Below the pieces are notes generated by a model. It saw only the letters and a program-made list of their open reading frames with translations. It did no database searches and was not told the DNA's origin. Positions 1-9,262 of a stretch of DNA of 64,000 nt are shown one piece after another. The stretch is from Rhizobium sp. BK251 (GTDB lineage: Bacteria; Pseudomonadota; Alphaproteobacteria; Rhizobiales; Rhizobiaceae), in the NCBI RefSeq assembly GCF_004345245.1, contig NZ_SLUQ01000009.1, positions 372,001 to 436,000 on the forward strand, read 5' to 3'. The position numbers and the translations under genes are program-made. Position 1 is the stretch's first letter; every line of letters begins with the position of its first letter.

Positions 1-1207
1 GCGATACGATGTCCGCATGGTTCCCGACGGCAAGCCCTACTTGCGCGTTCAGCGCCGCACCACCGCCCTCGACCGCGCGGTCGAAGAGGGCGCGCGCCGT
101 CGAGGCCTCGGGCGCGGCAACGACATTTCGAACCCGCCGAGCGAGCCGCTGCGCATACTCGAGCTGCCGGAGCTCGGCTGCGAGCGAGATCAGGATATTC
201 GAATCCGAGCCGATGCCGTAGCGGCCGCGCTCCGCCAGAAATTGTGGCGCGGAGAAGATGCCGTCGCCGAGATTGGCCTCAGTGATTGGGCAAAGGCCGG
301 CAACCGCGCCGCTCCTCGCCATCCGCCGCGTCTCCTCGTCGGTCATGTGTGTCGCGTGGATGAGGCACCAGCGACTGTCGACCGGCGCATTGTCGAGCAG
401 CCATTCGACCGGCCGCGCACCGGACCAGGCGATGCAATCCTCGACCTCCTTCACCTGCTCGGCTGCATGGATATGGATCGGGCCGGTGCCGGCAAGCGGG
501 AGGATTGCCTGGAGCTCTTCGGGTGTGACGGCTCGCAGGCTGTGCGGTGCAAGGCCAAGTCCGGCGCCGTCTAACCCGGCCACCACCTTGCGGCAGCCGG
601 TCATCAGGGCCTCGAAACGGTCGACCGAGTTGATGAAGCGGCGCTGGCCGTCGATGGGTGCCAAGCCTCCGAAACTGTGATGGGCGTAGAAAACCGGCAG
701 AAGCGTCAGGCCGATGCCGGTCTCCGCGGTCGCCGCGCCGATGCGCTCCGCAAGTTCTGCCACATTGGCATAGGGGCTACCGTTCCTGTCATGGTGAAGA
801 TAATGGAATTCACCGACACGGGCGAAACCTGCTTCCAGCATCTCCACGTAAAGCTGGGCCGCAACGGCCTCCACCTGCTCGGGCGTCATCGACAGCGCAA
901 AGCGGTACATGAGGGTGCGCCATGTCCAGAAGGTATCCTCGCTCGGTCCGCGGACCTCGGCGAGACCCGCCATTGCGCGCTGGAAGGCATGGCTGTGGAG
1001 GTTCGGGACCGCCGGCACGAAGACGTTGTGCCGCTCGTCATCCGGCTGCGCCTCCACGCCTGCCTCGACGGCGGCGATGCGGCTGCCTTCGATCGTCAGG
1101 CGGACATTCCTCTGCCAGCCTCCGGGCAGCAGAGCTGCGCCTGCGTGAAGGCGTCGAGATCCTGCCCCTTTACCGTCGTGCAGTTCGTTGCGGAGTTCGT
1201 TCGCCAT
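1..1207 (-). CDS. hutF: Formimidoylglutamate deiminase (3' end beyond window)
   Basis: This enzyme deaminates N-formimidoyl-L-glutamate to N-formyl-L-glutamate in the five-step histidine degradation route and belongs to the amidohydrolase superfamily. The frame starts at ATG 1207 and runs off the window with 402 codons visible; the family is about 450 residues. The metal-binding HxH is at H71/H73 (NLHSHAFQ). Later family blocks include HIHAAEQ, LIHATHM, and GIGSDSN near the window edge. It is divergent from hutI, and the 77 bp between them hold the likely control region. The presence of hutF implies the formylglutamate branch rather than HutG-only hydrolysis. Confidence 0.93.
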   Translation of the reverse strand, partial: MANELRNELHDGKGAGSRRLHAGAALLPGGWQRNVRLTIEGSRIAAVEAGVEAQPDDERHNVFVPAVPNLHSHAFQRAMAGLAEVRGPSEDTFWTWRTLMYRFALSMTPEQVEAVAAQLYVEMLEAGFARVGEFHYLHHDRNGSPYANVAELAERIGAATAETGIGLTLLPVFYAHHSFGGLAPIDGQRRFINSVDRFEALMTGCRKVVAGLDGAGLGLAPHSLRAVTPEELQAILPLAGTGPIHIHAAEQVKEVEDCIAWSGARPVEWLLDNAPVDSRWCLIHATHMTDEETRRMARSGAVAGLCPITEANLGDGIFSAPQFLAERGRYGIGSDSNILISLAAELRQLEYAQRLARRVRNVVAAPEASTARALFDRAVEGGGAALNAQVGLAVGNHADIVS

Positions 1208-1242
1208 GAAGATTCCCAAATTCCTTCTTGCCAGCCGTTTAT

Positions 1243-1258
1243 TATGTATATACTTATT
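1243..1258. promoter_or_regulatory. Candidate hut operator between hutF and hutI
   Basis: The short hutF-hutI intergenic region contains an AT-rich imperfect palindrome around TGTATATAC, standing out from GC-rich flanks. GntR-type HutC repressors bind TGTA-TACA-like palindromes in hut promoters, so this is a plausible site. No hutC gene is visible in the window, so the assignment is inference. Confidence 0.35.
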
Positions 1259-1284
1259 CACTCATAAGGAAAGGCGCAAAGCTG

Positions 1285-2544
1285 ATGAGTGGGAACAATT
1301 TTTCCGGAGAAGGCACCGCCTATGTGGTGCCGCGCCTCTGGCGCAACGCGCGGATCGCCACGCTTTCGACGGGCCGGTCCGGCCTTGGCGTGATCGAGCG
1401 GGGCGCGATCGTCACCGAGGGCGAGCGCATCGTCTTCGCAGGGCTTGAAGGCGATTTGCCGATCCGCCTTGCCGAGAGGGCCGAAATCCTCGATCTGGAA
1501 GGCCGCTGGGTGACGCCGGGCCTCATCGATTGCCACACGCATATCGTCCATGGCGGCAACCGTGCCCGCGAATTCGAGATGCGTCTCGAAGGTGCCACCT
1601 ATGAGGAGATTGCGCGCGCTGGCGGCGGCATCGTCTCCTCCGTCAAAGCCACGAACGTCCTTTCCGTGCGGGGTCTCGTCGAGACAGCCCTGCCCCGTTT
1701 GGACGCCCTTCTTGCCGAGGGCGTGGCGACGATCGAGGTGAAGTCGGGCTACGGCCTCAATATCGAGGGCGAGCTGAAGATGCTGCGCGCTGCCCGCGCA
1801 CTCGAGAACGCTCGTCCCGTCCGGATCGTCACATCCTATCTGGCGGCCCACGCAACGCCGGTCGAATACAAGGGACGCAACCGCGACTACCTCGCAGAGG
1901 TCGTGCTTCCGGGTCTGGAGACGGCCCATGCCGAAGGCCTCGTCGATGCCGTCGACGGCTTCTGCGAGGGCATCGCTTTCTCTCCCGACGAGATCGCCGT
2001 CGTCTTCGACAAGGCCGCGGAACTCGGCATTCCCATCAAACTCCATGCCGAGCAGCTCTCCAATCTGGGAGGTGCAAGGCTTGCCGCGTCCTATGGTGCG
2101 CTTTCGGCCGATCATCTCGAATATCTCGATGAGGAAGGCGTCGCGGCCATGGCGAAGGCAGGCTCTGTCGCAGTGCTGCTGCCGGGTGCCTTCTATGCCA
2201 TCAACGAGAAGCAGAAGCCGCCGATCAAGGCTCTCCGAGAGGCCGGCGTGCCGATGGCGATCGCGACCGATTGCAATCCCGGCACCTCGCCGCTCACCTC
2301 GCTGCTCCTGACCATGAACATGTCGGCGACCCTCTTCGGGCTGACTGTCGAGGAATGCATCGCCGGGGCGACCCGCGAGGGTGCCCGCGCGCTCGGCCTG
2401 CTCGGCGAGACCGGCACGCTTGAGGCCGGCAAGTCCGCCGACTTCGCGATCTGGGACATCGAGAGCCCGGCCGAGCTCGTCTACCGCATCGGCTTCAACC
2501 CACTTCATGCACGCGTCTTCAAGGGCGAAAGGATCGATCGTTGA
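1285..2544 (+). CDS. hutI: Imidazolonepropionase
   Basis: It hydrolyses 4-imidazolone-5-propionate to N-formimidoyl-glutamate, the third step of histidine breakdown. The chosen ATG at 1285 follows an AAGGAAAGG Shine-Dalgarno stretch and gives 419 residues, the usual family length; an in-frame upstream ATG at 1228 would add a non-homologous leader. The metal-binding HxH is at H84/H86 (CHTHIVHGG), followed by KSGYGLN and the late block ATDCNPGT. The stop overlaps the TTG start of hutH (TTGA), which implies translational coupling. First gene of a hutI-hutH-hutU operon. Confidence 0.95.
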   Translation: MSGNNFSGEGTAYVVPRLWRNARIATLSTGRSGLGVIERGAIVTEGERIVFAGLEGDLPIRLAERAEILDLEGRWVTPGLIDCHTHIVHGGNRAREFEMRLEGATYEEIARAGGGIVSSVKATNVLSVRGLVETALPRLDALLAEGVATIEVKSGYGLNIEGELKMLRAARALENARPVRIVTSYLAAHATPVEYKGRNRDYLAEVVLPGLETAHAEGLVDAVDGFCEGIAFSPDEIAVVFDKAAELGIPIKLHAEQLSNLGGARLAASYGALSADHLEYLDEEGVAAMAKAGSVAVLLPGAFYAINEKQKPPIKALREAGVPMAIATDCNPGTSPLTSLLLTMNMSATLFGLTVEECIAGATREGARALGLLGETGTLEAGKSADFAIWDIESPAELVYRIGFNPLHARVFKGERIDR

Positions 2545-4076
2545 CCATCACCCTCCATCCAGGCACCGTTCCGCTGCGGGATCTCGAGACCATCTTCTGG
2601 ACCGGCGAGCCGGCAAGGCTCGATCCCGGCTTCAATGCCAGCATTGAGCGCGCAGCGGCGCGGATCGCCGAGATCGCGGCGGGCAACGAACCCGTCTATG
2701 GCATCAACACCGGCTTCGGGAAGCTCGCCTCGATCAAGATCGAGAGCGCTGATGTCGCAACGCTGCAGCGCAATCTCATTTTGTCCCACTGCTGTGGCGT
2801 CGGCGAGCCGCTGCCGGAAAATGTCGTCCGGCTGATCATGGCCCTGAAGCTCACCTCGCTCGGGCGTGGGGCTTCCGGTGTCCGCCTGGAAATCGTGCGG
2901 CTCATCGAAGCGATGCTGGCAAGGGGCGTCATTCCGCTCATTCCCGAAAAGGGTTCGGTCGGCGCCTCGGGCGACCTCGCGCCGCTTGCCCACATGACCG
3001 CGGTGATGATGGGCCATGGCGAGGCCTTCTTCCAGGGCGAGAGGATGCATGGCGCCACCGCGCTCGTGCGCGCCGGATTGCAGCCGGTCGTGCTTGCGGC
3101 CAAGGAGGGCCTTGCTCTCATCAACGGCACGCAGGTCTCGACGGCGCTTGCGCTCGCCGGCCTCTTCCGCGCGCATCGCGCGGCACAGGCGGCACTCATC
3201 ACCGGCGCAATGTCCACCGATGCCGCCATGGGCTCTTCCGCGCCCTTCCATCCGGATATCCATACGCTGCGTGGCCATCGCGGCCAGATCGATACGGCCG
3301 CCGCGCTGCGCGCGCTCCTCGAAAACTCCGTCATTCGCCAGAGCCACATCGAGGGCGACGAGCGCGTGCAGGATCCCTACTGCATCCGCTGCCAGCCGCA
3401 GGTCGACGGCGCCTGCCTCGACCTGCTGCGCTCGGTTGCGCGCACGCTGGAGATCGAAGCCAATGCCGTGACCGACAACCCGTTGGTGCTCTCTGACGGC
3501 TCCGTCGTCTCCGGCGGTAACTTCCACGCCGAACCGGTCGCCTTCGCGGCCGACCAGATCGCGCTTGCGGTCTGTGAAATCGGCGCAATCTCGCAGCGGC
3601 GCATCGCGCTGCTCGTCGATCCCGCCCTTTCCTATGGTCTTCCGGCGTTCCTCGCGAAGAAGCCGGGGCTGAACTCCGGCCTGATGATCGCGGAAGTCAC
3701 TTCGGCCGCGCTGATGAGCGAAAACAAGCAGATGTCGCACCCGGCCTCGGTCGATTCGACGCCGACATCGGCCAACCAGGAAGACCATGTCTCGATGGCC
3801 TGCCATGGTGCGCGCCGCCTGCTGCAGATGACAGAGAATCTCTTCGGCATCATCGGCATCGAGGCGCTCACGGCCGCCCAGGGCGTCGAGCTCCGCTCTC
3901 CCCTGAAGACGAGCCCGGAACTGCAGGCGGCACTCGCCGCGATCCGCGCCGTCGTGCCGGCGCTGGAAGAGGACCGTTTCATGGCGAACGACCTGAAGGC
4001 CGCAGCCGGGCTGATCGCCACTGCAACACTCAATTCATCGGTATCCGCCGGCATCCTGCCATCCTTGGAGATCTGA
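2541..4076 (+). CDS. hutH: Histidine ammonia-lyase
   Basis: It converts L-histidine to urocanate and ammonia, the first step of the pathway. The Ala-Ser-Gly triad that cyclises to the MIO electrophile is at residues 142-144 (GSVGASGDLAPLAHM), the same numbering as the well-studied Pseudomonas enzyme. The 511-residue length is normal. The start is a TTG overlapping the hutI stop by 4 bp, consistent with coupling to hutI. Only one base separates its stop from the hutU ATG. Confidence 0.96.
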   Translation: MTITLHPGTVPLRDLETIFWTGEPARLDPGFNASIERAAARIAEIAAGNEPVYGINTGFGKLASIKIESADVATLQRNLILSHCCGVGEPLPENVVRLIMALKLTSLGRGASGVRLEIVRLIEAMLARGVIPLIPEKGSVGASGDLAPLAHMTAVMMGHGEAFFQGERMHGATALVRAGLQPVVLAAKEGLALINGTQVSTALALAGLFRAHRAAQAALITGAMSTDAAMGSSAPFHPDIHTLRGHRGQIDTAAALRALLENSVIRQSHIEGDERVQDPYCIRCQPQVDGACLDLLRSVARTLEIEANAVTDNPLVLSDGSVVSGGNFHAEPVAFAADQIALAVCEIGAISQRRIALLVDPALSYGLPAFLAKKPGLNSGLMIAEVTSAALMSENKQMSHPASVDSTPTSANQEDHVSMACHGARRLLQMTENLFGIIGIEALTAAQGVELRSPLKTSPELQAALAAIRAVVPALEEDRFMANDLKAAAGLIATATLNSSVSAGILPSLEI

Positions 4077-4077
4077 C

Positions 4078-5766
4078 ATGACGACCAATCCACGCCACAA
4101 CATCCGTGAGATCCGTGCGCCGCGCGGACTGGAACTCAATACCAAGAGCTGGATGACGGAAGCGCCCCTGCGCATGCTCATGAACAACCTCGATCCGGAT
4201 GTTGCCGAGAACCCGAACGAGCTGGTGGTCTATGGCGGGATCGGCCGCGCTGCCCGCACCTGGGAGGATTTCGACCGCATCGTCGCAACCTTGAAGACAC
4301 TGACAGAAGAAGAGACGCTGCTGGTGCAATCCGGCAAGCCGGTCGGCGTCTTCCGTACGCACAAGGATGCGCCGCGCGTTCTGATCGCCAATTCAAACCT
4401 CGTGCCGCACTGGGCAACCTGGGACCATTTCAACGAGCTCGACAAGAAAGGTCTTGCCATGTATGGCCAGATGACGGCCGGCTCGTGGATCTATATCGGC
4501 ACGCAGGGCATCGTTCAGGGCACCTACGAGACCTTCGTGGAGGCTGGCCGACAGCACTACGGCGGCAACCTCAAGGGCAAGTGGATCCTGACCGGCGGGC
4601 TTGGCGGCATGGGCGGCGCGCAGCCGCTTGCAGCCGTGATGGCCGGCGCCTGCTGCCTCGCCGTCGAGTGTGACGAGACCCGCATCGATTTCCGCCTCCG
4701 GACCCGCTACGTCGATGAAAAGGCCAAGACGCTGGACGAGGCTCTCGCCCTGATCGACAGGTGGACCAAGGCCGGCGAGGCCAAGTCCGTGGGCCTTCTC
4801 GGCAATGCCGCCGAAATCTTTCCCGAACTGGTCAAGCGCATGAAGGCCGGCGGACCGCGCCCCGACATCGTCACCGACCAGACGTCGGCGCACGATCCGC
4901 TGAACGGCTATCTGCCGCTCGGCTGGACGGTCGAGGAAGCAAGGGCAAAGCGCGAGAGCGATCCGAAGGCTGTGGAGGCTGCGGCCCGAGCTTCGATGAA
5001 GCAGCATGTCGAAGCCATGGTCGCATTCTGGGATGCCGGCGTGCCGACGCTCGACTACGGCAACAATATCCGCCAGGTCGCCAAGGATGAGGGGCTGGAG
5101 AACGCCTTCGCCTTCCCCGGCTTCGTGCCTGCCTATATCCGTCCGCTGTTCTGCCGCGGCATCGGCCCGTTCCGTTGGGCGGCGCTGTCAGGTGATCCGG
5201 AGGACATCTACAGGACCGACGCCAAGGTGAAGGAGCTCCTGCCCGACAACAAGCACCTGCACAACTGGCTGGACATGGCGCGCGAGCGCATCGCTTTCCA
5301 GGGCCTGCCGGCGCGTATCTGCTGGGTCGGCCTCGGCGATCGCCACAAGCTCGGCCTTGCCTTCAACGAAATGGTCAGGAACGGCGAGCTGAAGGCACCG
5401 ATCGTCATCGGCCGCGACCACCTCGATTCCGGCTCGGTCGCCTCGCCGAACCGCGAGACGGAAGCGATGAAGGACGGTTCCGACGCCGTCTCCGACTGGC
5501 CGCTGCTGAACGCGCTGCTCAACACCGCCTCCGGTGCTACCTGGGTTTCGCTCCATCACGGCGGCGGCGTCGGCATGGGCTTTTCGCAGCATTCCGGCAT
5601 GGTCATCTGCTGCGACGGCAGCGAGGATGCGGACAAGCGCATCGAGCGCGTGCTTTGGAACGACCCGGCAACGGGCGTGATGCGGCACGCCGATGCGGGC
5701 TACGAGATTGCCATCGAGTGTGCCAGGGAAAAGGGCCTGCGCCTTCCCGGCATTCTCGGAAACTGA
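4078..5766 (+). CDS. hutU: Urocanate hydratase (urocanase)
   Basis: It hydrates urocanate to 4-imidazolone-5-propionate using tightly bound NAD+ as an electrophile. The glycine-rich NAD-binding segment GLGGMGGAQP is at about residues 174-183, and the conserved C-terminal blocks GLPARICWVGLGDR and HHGGGVGMGFSQHSG are present. The length of 562 residues is typical. It is the last recognisable pathway gene of the operon; a separate hutG is not present between it and the cupin gene. Confidence 0.96.
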   Translation: MTTNPRHNIREIRAPRGLELNTKSWMTEAPLRMLMNNLDPDVAENPNELVVYGGIGRAARTWEDFDRIVATLKTLTEEETLLVQSGKPVGVFRTHKDAPRVLIANSNLVPHWATWDHFNELDKKGLAMYGQMTAGSWIYIGTQGIVQGTYETFVEAGRQHYGGNLKGKWILTGGLGGMGGAQPLAAVMAGACCLAVECDETRIDFRLRTRYVDEKAKTLDEALALIDRWTKAGEAKSVGLLGNAAEIFPELVKRMKAGGPRPDIVTDQTSAHDPLNGYLPLGWTVEEARAKRESDPKAVEAAARASMKQHVEAMVAFWDAGVPTLDYGNNIRQVAKDEGLENAFAFPGFVPAYIRPLFCRGIGPFRWAALSGDPEDIYRTDAKVKELLPDNKHLHNWLDMARERIAFQGLPARICWVGLGDRHKLGLAFNEMVRNGELKAPIVIGRDHLDSGSVASPNRETEAMKDGSDAVSDWPLLNALLNTASGATWVSLHHGGGVGMGFSQHSGMVICCDGSEDADKRIERVLWNDPATGVMRHADAGYEIAIECAREKGLRLPGILGN

Positions 5767-5882
5767 GGCTCGCCCGGGCCGCGACAACTCAGCCGGCTGG
5801 CGCGCATGTAAGCCAGCCCCTATAGTCGGCGAACACTCAGCGAGATCCGCTGACGCCGAACCCTTGAGCAGGCGAGACGACC

Positions 5883-6374
5883 GTGTCCGACGACCATAGC
5901 CACGACGACGAAGCTCTCCATCATTCCACGAACTGGCGCGACAACGGCGTCAAGGTCATCCCGGGCAATTCGCTCGACCCGAACACGGCCCAGACGCCCG
6001 GCATGAACCGGGCAACGGCGATCAACCACGCTCGCGCGGGCGCGGAGAAGATCTGGGCCGGAACGGTGACGATCCACGCCAATGCCAAGACCGGAGCGCA
6101 TCATCACGGCGACCTTGAGAGCATCATCTATGTGGTGAAGGGCAAGGCCAGGATGCGATGGGGAGACAACCTCGAATTCACGGCGGAGGCCGGTCCGGGC
6201 GACTTTATCTACGTGCCGCCCTATGTGCCGCACCAGGAAATCAACGCGAGCCGCGACGAGACCCTGGAATGCGTGCTCGTCCGCTCCGGCCAGGAGCCGG
6301 TGGTGGTCAATCTCGATATCGAGCCCGTCGAGAAGCCGGAAGACGTGCCGTGGATTGATCCGATCCATCGATAA
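5883..6374 (+). CDS. Cupin-fold protein
   Basis: A 163-residue single-domain cupin starting with GTG at 5883. The metal-site motif HHH at residues 73-75 with E79 (GAHHHGDLESIIYVVKGKARMRWG) and the second-motif histidine in VPPYVPHQE are intact, so a metal-binding cupin is likely. The histidine-rich N-terminus (SDDHSHDDEALHH) is notable. It follows hutU by 116 bp, a gap that holds a GGCTGGC/GCCAGCC inverted repeat without a T-tract. A role linked to histidine utilisation is only suggested by position. Confidence 0.8.
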   Translation: MSDDHSHDDEALHHSTNWRDNGVKVIPGNSLDPNTAQTPGMNRATAINHARAGAEKIWAGTVTIHANAKTGAHHHGDLESIIYVVKGKARMRWGDNLEFTAEAGPGDFIYVPPYVPHQEINASRDETLECVLVRSGQEPVVVNLDIEPVEKPEDVPWIDPIHR

Positions 6375-6395
6375 GGCGCGAGTGCCTTGAGCTCG

Positions 6396-6788
6396 TCATT
6401 CGGCCGGTGTCCAGTTGACATCGCGACACAGCAGTCGCCCGAGGATGCAGCCCCGGGTCGTCAGGGCGCCCTGACCGACGATGATATCGATCGAATAGGT
6501 TCTCTCACGTTTGAGATCGTAGGCAGTGCCTGAGAATTCGGTCTCGGATTCACGCGTCAACTTCATCACCAGACGATCACCGACCTCCTCGCCCTTGCTC
6601 GTGTCCCTGATCCAGAGATTCGTGGCGCAGAGCTTGTCGCCACAGGGGGCAATCCTGACGCGGGCGTTGCCGTCATCGCGCATCCAGATGCCTTCCGGAT
6701 CGGCAGCGATGGCGCTTGCCGCAGAGCCGAGGGCATGGGCGACAAGCATGGCGAGTGCAGTTGCGCAGCGAGTCACGGTTCCGGGCAT
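6396..6788 (-). CDS. Secreted DUF2147-family protein
   Basis: A 130-residue protein with an N-terminal signal peptide (MPGTVTRCATALAMLVAHALGS region, cleavage near SAIAA). The mature domain begins ADPEGIWMRDDGNARVRI, which is characteristic of DUF2147, followed by paired cysteines (APCGDKLCA; GCILGRLLCRDVNW). The start at 6788 is preceded by GGAGG, whereas the frame stays open upstream without homology. Function is unknown and the protein is probably periplasmic. Its promoter region carries an RpoE-type element, so it may belong to the neighbouring ECF regulon. Confidence 0.8.
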   Translation of the reverse strand: MPGTVTRCATALAMLVAHALGSAASAIAADPEGIWMRDDGNARVRIAPCGDKLCATNLWIRDTSKGEEVGDRLVMKLTRESETEFSGTAYDLKRERTYSIDIIVGQGALTTRGCILGRLLCRDVNWTPAE

Positions 6789-6810
6789 GGCCTCCTCTCT
6801 TCCTTGCTTC

Positions 6811-6840
6811 CTCTTACGCAGGTCGTCGACTGCTGGATCA
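6811..6840 (-). promoter_or_regulatory. RpoE(ECF)-type promoter for the DUF2147 gene
   Basis: On the minus strand TGATCC (6840-6835) is followed by an 18-nt spacer and TAAGAG (6816-6811). This layout is identical to the promoter pair around the rpoE-chrR locus in this window, and it resembles the TGATCC -35 reported for Rhodobacter sphaeroides RpoE. It ends 22 bp before the start codon, leaving room for the GGAGG ribosome site. Confidence 0.65.
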
Positions 6841-6881
6841 CTTCCGGGGGATGATGACCATTGCCGGGAAAGGAGGGCCGG

Positions 6882-6911
6882 TGATCCGACATGCCGCGCG
6901 GGGCGTAGAAA
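6882..6911 (+). promoter_or_regulatory. RpoE(ECF)-type promoter for the DUF2177 gene
   Basis: TGATCC (6882-6887), an 18-nt spacer and TAGAAA (6906-6911) lie 33 bp before the GTG of the DUF2177 gene. This is the divergent partner of the element in front of the DUF2147 gene, with exactly the same spacer length. Confidence 0.65.
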
Positions 6912-6944
6912 AGCTACTGATCCAAGGAATGGGAGGGCGGTATC

Positions 6945-7355
6945 GTGAAAGCCTACGGCATCGCCTATGTCGCGACGGCAGTCGTATTTCTGGGCCTCGA
7001 CGTGATCTGGCTGAGGCTCGCCGCGCAACGCCTTTACCGCCCGCTGATGGGCGACATGCTGCTGGCGCGCTTCAGCCTGGCCCCCGCCGCCCTCTTCTAT
7101 GTGATCTATATTGCCGGGATCGTCCTTTTTGCCGTCTCACCGGCGTTCGCGACAGGTCGCTGGACGACGTCGGCGTTCTACGGCGCCTGCCTGGGCTTGC
7201 TTGCCTATGCTACTTACGATCTCACCAACCAGGCGACGCTGAAGAACTGGCCTGTCGCCGTCACGATCGCCGATCTCTGTTGGGGAACCTTTCTCACCGC
7301 TGCGGCGGCGACGGCGGGCTATCTCGTCGCCCGCGCCTTCTTGCCTCCCCATTGA
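6945..7355 (+). CDS. DUF2177-family membrane protein
   Basis: A 136-residue protein with four hydrophobic segments, matching the DUF2177 pattern: MKAYGIAYVATAVVFLGLDVIWL at the N-terminus and YATYDLTNQATLKNWPV in the third loop/segment. The GTG at 6945 is preceded by GGGAGGGCGG. The molecular function is unknown. It sits downstream of an RpoE-type promoter and beside the lipid-modifying genes of the RpoE-ChrR locus, which suggests a membrane-stress role. Confidence 0.85.
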   Translation: MKAYGIAYVATAVVFLGLDVIWLRLAAQRLYRPLMGDMLLARFSLAPAALFYVIYIAGIVLFAVSPAFATGRWTTSAFYGACLGLLAYATYDLTNQATLKNWPVAVTIADLCWGTFLTAAAATAGYLVARAFLPPH

Positions 7356-7400
7356 TCCTGGGCAATGGACCTGCGGGTCATGAAATCACGCGGCCGATCG

Positions 7401-8429
7401 TCAGCGAACCGGGCGCAGGCGGTAGTGGCTGACACCCCATTCGCTGCCCCCGGCATGGCCGAAAAGACCGGCGGTCGCCAAGTAGAACAGGCGCCAGCGC
7501 CGCCGCCAGATCGTGGCCTCACGTCCATAGACATCGGCCAATATGCTGTCGATGCGGGTCGCATTGGCATCGAAGTTTGCCAGCCAGTCGAGTGCGGTGC
7601 GCTGATAGTGCAGACCGCTCCACCGCCACGCCTCCTCGACCTCGAAGCAATCGGGGAATTGCGTCAGCAGCCCGTGGCTCGGCATGATCCCGCCGGTGAA
7701 GAAATGCTGTGCGATCCAGTCCGCCGGGTTTCGATGATCAAAGCGGTAGGGCTGGCTGCCGTGGCTGAAGACATGCACGAAGAGCCGCCCTTCCGGTGCG
7801 AGCCAGGATCTTGCACGGGCAAGCAGGCTGCGCCAGTTCGACATATGCTCGAACATCTCAACCGAGACGATGCGGTCAAACGCTTCGGTCGGTTGGAAAT
7901 CGTTCATGTCGGCGGTTACAACCGTCAGATTGGCAAGGCCGAGCATGCGCGCCGTACCTTCGATATGCTGCCTCTGCGCCTTTGAATTGGAAACGGCGGT
8001 GATCCTTGCGTTCGGGAACCGCTCGGCCATGAACAAGGTCAGCGAACCCCAGCCGCAGCCGAGTTCCAGAATGTGCTGGCCGTCGGCGAGGTCCGCATGC
8101 CGTGCGGTCGCCTGGAGTGCCGCCTGCTCGGCCTCGGCCAGCGTTTCGCTGCCCTTCTCATAGAGGCAGCAGGAATATTTGCGGCGGGGTCCAAGCGTGA
8201 GCGCAAAGAAATTCGGCGTCAGCTCGTAGTGCTGCGTGTTGGCGGCATCGACATGGGCGGCGATCGGATAGTTCTCCATATCGCGGGCGAAATCGCTTTC
8301 CCGATGCGGTGGGAGGCTCGCGAGGCTCCGTCGCGTTCGCCCGACGAGCAGACTGATGCCAAGCCTCGTCGCCGGGTCAGGAAGGGGCACGCGCTCGACG
8401 AGCTGGATTGCGCTCGAGATCAGGTTCAT
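7401..8429 (-). CDS. CFA-synthase-like SAM methyltransferase
   Basis: A class I SAM-dependent methyltransferase of the cyclopropane-fatty-acid-synthase superfamily, 342 residues. The SAM-binding motif LELGCGWGSL is at residues 121-130, followed by AVSNSKAQ and the acidic block VSVEMFEHM. It lacks the long N-terminal lipid-binding domain of canonical CFA synthases, so it is the short form often found beside DUF1295 and RpoE-ChrR genes. The start ATG 8429 overlaps the DUF1295 stop by 4 bp (ATGA), so the two are coupled. The likely substrate is an unsaturated phospholipid acyl chain. Confidence 0.85.
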   Translation of the reverse strand: MNLISSAIQLVERVPLPDPATRLGISLLVGRTRRSLASLPPHRESDFARDMENYPIAAHVDAANTQHYELTPNFFALTLGPRRKYSCCLYEKGSETLAEAEQAALQATARHADLADGQHILELGCGWGSLTLFMAERFPNARITAVSNSKAQRQHIEGTARMLGLANLTVVTADMNDFQPTEAFDRIVSVEMFEHMSNWRSLLARARSWLAPEGRLFVHVFSHGSQPYRFDHRNPADWIAQHFFTGGIMPSHGLLTQFPDCFEVEEAWRWSGLHYQRTALDWLANFDANATRIDSILADVYGREATIWRRRWRLFYLATAGLFGHAGGSEWGVSHYRLRPVR

Positions 8430-9262
8430 CGCATCTTCTCCGCCGGCGCGTCGTGGGAGGGGTGTCTGGGCGGGCCCGGCCAGAAGGCGTTGACCCGCTG
8501 CTGGTAGATGCGGAACCGCTCTCCTCGCGAGCGCAGCATGTGCGCCTCGAGCGGTGGTATGCCGGAGATGTGGACAAGGAGCCAATACATGAGGAGCGGA
8601 CCCGCAAGCGCCAGCCAGCCCCAGGGATAGGCGCCGCCGAAATCGACGGCGATTGCGGCGATTGCGACCCAGACGAGCCATTCGAAGAAATAGTTCGGGT
8701 GGCGCGAGAAGTGCCACAGGCCGACGTCGCAGACTTCGCCGCGGTTCTCCGGCCTCGCCCCGAAGCGCGACAGCTGGCGATCGGCGGCCGCCTCGCCGAC
8801 GACGGCAAGGACGAAGATGATGAGTCCGGCGAGATCGCCGAGGTCAAGCGCCGGCGCGGGTCGATGGGCGGCGGTCAGGAGGCAAAGAATGAGGATGAAT
8901 GCGACGGCGGCCTGGATCTGCAGGAACCAGAACAGCCGCCCGCGATAGCTCTCTCCCCATTCCTCGCGCAGTTGTCGGTAGCGCGGGTCATCGCCGCCGC
9001 CATGTGTTCGGGCGGCAATGTGAAGGCCGAGCCTCAGGGACCAGATGCCAATGATTGCGGCGACAAGAAATCGCCGCGGGCTGATATCTCCACCTGTCCC
9101 CAGCGGAGCGAGCGATCCGATGACGCCACCCGCCCCGACGCCGAATGACCAGACGACATCGATCCAGCCGGACGATCCGGTCCGTATCGCAACGGACCAA
9201 GCGAAGGCCATAGTCACGGAAATTGCGACCGCGAGTAGGATGAGTAACGTCGCAAGAGTCAT
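8426..9262 (-). CDS. DUF1295 membrane oxidoreductase-like protein
   Basis: A 278-residue polytopic membrane protein of the DUF1295 / steroid 5-alpha-reductase-like family. The C-terminal signature GLWHFSRHPNYFFEWLVW and the downstream LEAHMLRSRGERFRIYQQRVNAFWP are clear. The ATG at 9262 has AGGGG 7 nt upstream. It lies 80 bp downstream of chrR on the same strand and is coupled to the methyltransferase. In other alphaproteobacteria this gene pair is commonly under RpoE control; the exact reaction is not established. Confidence 0.85.
   Translation of the reverse strand: MTLATLLILLAVAISVTMAFAWSVAIRTGSSGWIDVVWSFGVGAGGVIGSLAPLGTGGDISPRRFLVAAIIGIWSLRLGLHIAARTHGGGDDPRYRQLREEWGESYRGRLFWFLQIQAAVAFILILCLLTAAHRPAPALDLGDLAGLIIFVLAVVGEAAADRQLSRFGARPENRGEVCDVGLWHFSRHPNYFFEWLVWVAIAAIAVDFGGAYPWGWLALAGPLLMYWLLVHISGIPPLEAHMLRSRGERFRIYQQRVNAFWPGPPRHPSHDAPAEKMR

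Noticed and set aside
1258..3806. Long open frames antisense to hutI and hutH (416 and 433 codons)
   Set aside because: They are mirror frames of GC-rich genes, rich in Arg, Asp and His with no family similarity; the sense strands carry unambiguous hut genes.
5767..5882. Terminator after hutU
   Set aside because: A GGCTGGC/GCCAGCC stem is present but no T-tract follows, so I do not call it a terminator.
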